Source: Janibacter cremeus
GTDB lineage: Bacteria; Actinomycetota; Actinomycetes; Actinomycetales; Dermatophilaceae
Assembly: GCF_013409205.1 (NCBI RefSeq)
Contig: NZ_JACCAE010000001.1
Coordinates: forward strand, 3,100,001-3,164,000
DNA length: 64,000 bases
Direction of reading: 5' to 3'
In this document: one piece after another, positions 61,230-64,000 of the stretch
How positions within the stretch are numbered: the stretch's first letter is position 1
Layout of the letters: every line of letters begins with the position of its first letter
The notes under the pieces: generated by a model
Database searches by the model: none
What the model saw: only the letters and a program-made list of their open reading frames with translations
What the model was told of the DNA's origin: nothing
Position numbers and translations under genes: made by a program

Positions 61230-62963
61230 TCACTGGCTCGGTCCGTTGGTGGGTCCGGGCTCACGGTAGACCGAGATGGTTCCGTCCCGGTAGGTCAACT
61301 TCACCGCGGCGACCTCCCGGGCCGTCTCGGGGACGCCGTCGTGAAATTCGGGTTCCGTGCTGTCGATGACGAAGAGCTCGTCCGCGCCCTGCGGGGCCGA
61401 CCCGGCCCAGAGGTACTCGGCATCCTCCTCGAAGGGCCACGAGGACAGGTAGTGCGGCTCCCACCCGGCCCGGTGCGCCTCCCAGGCGATCGCTGGAGCC
61501 GCGCCGAGGGTTGGTACGAAACCGAAGCCGGAGATGCGGACGGGACGTTCATCGCCGGGCCCCATCTCGGAGACGCTGGTCCGAGCGACAGCGGTCATCG
61601 TCCGGGTCTGCGACCAGTTGGGCTGCGTGGCCAGGAGTGCCGCGGCGAGACCGCCGACCACGAGACCTCCGGCGACGGGCACGGCGACCCCGTGAGGTAG
61701 TCGGGGAGTGGCGCTCTCGAGGTAGGCCAGGCCCCGCCAGGCGAAGGCAGCCCAGGTGAAGGCCGCGACCGGTAACCAGGTGATGACCCAGTAGGGGGCG
61801 GCCGGCCACTCCGGCAGGCGGGATGCGGTCGCGAGCATGCCGACATTGGCCACCAGGGCCACGCGCGCGGGCCAGGCGCTGCTGGCGCGGCCCTGCGGGA
61901 CACGCCATCCGGTGCTGATCGCCACGAGGACGAGCAGCGCGAGGACCCCGAGCGCGGTCCCCACCGTGGTGCCCGTCGTGAGCAGGTCCGGCGAGTAGCG
62001 GCGAAACCCACCGGGCACCGGCGCCAACAGGCTCAGGTGCTCGATGCCGGCGAGCACACCGATCGGGTCGCCCGAGCCGGAGGTGGCCCAACGCACGAAC
62101 TGGCGCAGGTTGTTGGGCCGGTGGACGAACAGCTCGAGCAGGCTCGGTAGCCACACCAGGACACCCAACCCCACGGCCCACCGCCGGGAGTGGGCACGCG
62201 CTGTGGTCACGTGTCCCGGCCGTCGGCCCCGCCGACCCGAACGGTCGGGGCGCGGGGTGTCCGTGGGTGGCCACACGGACACGGCCACCGCGGCCAGGAC
62301 GAGAACTCCCGCGAGCGGTAGGAAGGCGAGGTTGGCCTGCGCCAGAAGCGAGACGGCGACCACGAAGGGGGCCAACGCCCGGTGGTCGCCGCGAGCCAGC
62401 GCCCACAGCAGGAGGAGCGCAAGGTAGGTCGGCAGCAGCGGCGCATACGGGTTGAGCGGACGGAACATCGCCTCCGCACCGAGCGCCCACTGCGCGAGGA
62501 GCAGCCCGCAGGTGAAGACGGCGACTGCGAGGGTGCCGCCAAGACGGCGTGCCCACACGACGGTGAGAACCGACGCGATGGCTGCGATGAGCGCGCCACC
62601 GATCGCTACGCCCGCGGCGGCCCCGCCGGTCGCGGCGAGGGGGAGGGCAAGCAGGTAGAACTGCAGCGGCCCGAGGTGGTGCGTGGAGAGGTTGACGTCA
62701 ACGCCGTTGCCGGCCGTGCTTCGCATCCCGGTCAGCGGGAAGTGACCGTCGAGGACTCCGGCGCTGCGCAGGGCGACGGTTGCGTCGTCGCCGTTGGGTG
62801 CCCAGTCCTGGGAGATCGCCCTGATCACTGCGACGGTCGGTGCGAGCAGCACCGCCAGGATCGCCAGGGCGAGGAACCGGTCCGTGGGTCCCCAGCACCG
62901 GGGGTCGAGGGCAGTGGGAAGGGGACGTCGGGTCCGGCGGACCGAGCGCGCTCGGAGTGGCAC
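61230..62963 (-). CDS. Large multispanning membrane protein, possible GT-C-type glycosyltransferase
   Basis: 577 residues with about 11 hydrophobic segments. After the first helix an extracellular loop reads DWAPNGDDATVALRSAGVLDG, with acidic residues in the position of the DD/DE motif of GT-C enzymes. The last 130 residues form a soluble domain ending in YRDGTISVYREPG. I do not recognise a specific family. GT-C-like glycosyltransfer with a polyprenyl-sugar donor is only a topology-based guess. Its GTG directly follows the stop of the thioesterase gene, forming an operon. Confidence 0.6.
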   Translation of the reverse strand: MPLRARSVRRTRRPLPTALDPRCWGPTDRFLALAILAVLLAPTVAVIRAISQDWAPNGDDATVALRSAGVLDGHFPLTGMRSTAGNGVDVNLSTHHLGPLQFYLLALPLAATGGAAAGVAIGGALIAAIASVLTVVWARRLGGTLAVAVFTCGLLLAQWALGAEAMFRPLNPYAPLLPTYLALLLLWALARGDHRALAPFVVAVSLLAQANLAFLPLAGVLVLAAVAVSVWPPTDTPRPDRSGRRGRRPGHVTTARAHSRRWAVGLGVLVWLPSLLELFVHRPNNLRQFVRWATSGSGDPIGVLAGIEHLSLLAPVPGGFRRYSPDLLTTGTTVGTALGVLALLVLVAISTGWRVPQGRASSAWPARVALVANVGMLATASRLPEWPAAPYWVITWLPVAAFTWAAFAWRGLAYLESATPRLPHGVAVPVAGGLVVGGLAAALLATQPNWSQTRTMTAVARTSVSEMGPGDERPVRISGFGFVPTLGAAPAIAWEAHRAGWEPHYLSSWPFEEDAEYLWAGSAPQGADELFVIDSTEPEFHDGVPETAREVAAVKLTYRDGTISVYREPGPTNGPSQ

Positions 62964-63407
62964 TCAGGCGCCGGGGGGCTGCTCGCGCAGCAAGCACGTG
63001 ATCCGGGACGTGCAGGTGCGTCGGCCGCTGTCGTCGGTGATCGTGACGTCGTAGCAGGTGGCTGTGCCACCGAGCGTCACGGGGATGGCGGTCGCGGTGA
63101 CCCAGCCCGACCGGGCCGCGCGGTGGTGGGTGGCATTGATGTCCAGGCCGACGGAGATCTTGCCCGAGAGGGCGCCGTGGATCGCGGAACCGATAGATCC
63201 GACCGTCTCCGCGAGAACGACGCTCGCGCCTCCGTGGAGGATCCCGTACGGCTGGGTGTTGCCCTCGACGGGCATCCGGGCGACGACCCGCTCGGAGCTC
63301 GCTTGGAGGATCTCGATGCCCATGCGCTCGGGGAGGGCGCCACGGTAGGCGTTGAGCTCGTCGAGAGAGAAGGCGTTCTCCCCGCGCGGCACACTGGTGT
63401 CGGTCAT
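62964..63407 (-). CDS. Hotdog-fold PaaI-type thioesterase
   Basis: 147 residues. PYGILHGGASVVLAETVGSIGS is the HGG hotdog motif, with the acid in LAE. VGLDINATHHRAARSG is the second conserved stretch. Members hydrolyse aryl- or acyl-CoA thioesters (1,4-dihydroxy-2-naphthoyl-CoA, phenylacetyl-type). A similar gene lies near polA in other actinobacteria. AGGAGA lies 7 nt before the ATG. First gene of an operon with the large membrane protein and divergent from polA. Confidence 0.88.
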   Translation of the reverse strand: MTDTSVPRGENAFSLDELNAYRGALPERMGIEILQASSERVVARMPVEGNTQPYGILHGGASVVLAETVGSIGSAIHGALSGKISVGLDINATHHRAARSGWVTATAIPVTLGGTATCYDVTITDDSGRRTCTSRITCLLREQPPGA

Positions 63408-63477
63408 CGGTGTCTCCTACATCCGTCGATGGTCTCGGGACAGCCTGCCACGAGGAGGAGCTGTCGGCCCAAGCACT

Positions 63478-63483
63478 TAGGCT
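63478..63483 (+). promoter_or_regulatory. -10 hexamer (TAGGCT), leaderless polA
   Basis: TAGGCT ends 7 nt before the polA GTG, with no Shine-Dalgarno. The same hexamer and spacing class is seen at hisF and hisE. Confidence 0.55.
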
Positions 63484-63490
63484 GGCGCGC

Positions 63491-64000
63491 GTGAGTCGAC
63501 TACTGCTGCTGGACGGACATTCCCTGGCCTATCGCGCCTTCTTCGCCCTCCCTGCGGAGAACTTCTCGACGAGCACGGGTCAGCACACCAATGGCGTGTA
63601 CGGCTTCGTCGCCATGCTGATCAACGTGCTGCGCGACGAGGACCCGACCCACGTCGCCGTGGCGTTCGACGTCTCGCGCGCCACCTTCCGCAGCGAGGAG
63701 TACGCCGAGTACAAGGCCGGCCGCAGCGCCACGCCGGACGCCTTCGCCGGGCAGATACCCCTCCTGCAGGAGGTCCTCGATGCGTTGAACATCACTCATG
63801 TGCAGCTCGAGGGCTACGAGGCGGACGACATCATCGCCACCCTCGCCACCCAGGGCCGAGAGGCCGGGATGGACGTGCTGATCTGCTCCGGTGACCGCGA
63901 CACCCTGCAGCTGATCGACGAGCACTCCACCGTCCTCTATCCCAAGAAGGGGGTCTCGGACCTGGCCCGGATGACGCCAGCAGCGGTGACGGAGAAGTAC
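63491..64000 (+). CDS. polA: DNA polymerase I, 5' part (runs off window end)
   Basis: 170 codons are visible and open to the last base. The 5'-3' exonuclease (FEN-like) domain is clear: LLLLDGHSLAYRAFFAL, GVYGFVAMLINVL, VAVAFDVSRATFRSEEY, the acidic GYEADDIIATLA and ICSGDRDTLQLI. The protein replaces RNA primers and repairs gaps. The proofreading/polymerase domains lie beyond the window. GTG start predicted leaderless. Confidence 0.95.
   Translation, partial: MSRLLLLDGHSLAYRAFFALPAENFSTSTGQHTNGVYGFVAMLINVLRDEDPTHVAVAFDVSRATFRSEEYAEYKAGRSATPDAFAGQIPLLQEVLDALNITHVQLEGYEADDIIATLATQGREAGMDVLICSGDRDTLQLIDEHSTVLYPKKGVSDLARMTPAAVTEKY

Overview
The window is a dense, very GC-rich bacterial chromosome segment. 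It uses GTG and ATG starts freely, and most adjacent genes overlap by 4 bp. By my reading 47 of 58 readable stop codons are TGA, 11 are TAG and none is TAA. Actinobacterial markers include a mycobacterial-type integration host factor (mIHF) between pyrF and gmk, a helicase-dead PriA, a Trp-operon membrane protein, a PdtaR-type ANTAR regulator, DUF222-HNH and DUF6318-like genes, and many leaderless promoters. I infer a member of the Micrococcales, perhaps Intrasporangiaceae-like; the genus cannot be fixed from sequence alone. Almost everything is conserved core metabolism, with one small degenerating accessory patch.

Layout. 1-7176: 3' end of alaS, then ruvX-mltG-aroE-aroC-aroK-aroB (tRNA charging, RNA/cell-wall processing, shikimate pathway). 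7188-10876: a NarL-type two-component system divergent from a two-gene ABC exporter. 10880-10931: a bidirectional terminator. 10938-12509: an FMN-binding glutamate-synthase-like protein, divergent from efp-nusB, followed by an AI-2E-family transporter and a GNAT-Nudix fusion. 16251-27432: a pyrimidine operon, pyrR-pyrB-pyrC-carA-carB-pyrK-pyrD-pyrF, preceded by a PyrR-binding RNA element and continuing into mIHF and gmk. 27459-34952: rpoZ, coaBC, metK, priA, fmt, rsmB. 34969-38026: accessory patch with an SOS-boxed DUF222-HNH gene and two frameshifted secreted-protein genes. 38043-44822: rpe, pnuC and his genes (hisE, hisG, hisF, hisI) interspersed with a PH-domain protein, a CPA2 antiporter, a P-loop kinase and a maleylpyruvate-isomerase-fold protein. 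44819-51898: trpE-membrane protein-trpC-trpB-trpA running into a MauE/DoxX protein, a DsbA-like thiol oxidoreductase and lgt. 52068-58080: gltB-gltD. 58212 to the end: pyk, tRNA-Leu(CAA), an ANTAR regulator, DUF554 protein, a large membrane protein, a hotdog thioesterase and the 5' end of polA.

The genes fit together as supply lines. aroE/C/K/B make chorismate, which trpE consumes. carAB and gltBD share glutamine/glutamate nitrogen. pyr, his and trp draw on PRPP, for which rpe lies in the precursor pathway. mIHF-gmk-rpoZ link nucleotide supply to transcription. The most interesting non-coding signals are the PyrR element over the pyrR Shine-Dalgarno, the LexA box at the HNH gene, a 37-bp double-dyad palindrome before gltB, and a recurrent architecture in which a TAG stop codon doubles as the start of the next gene's -10 hexamer.
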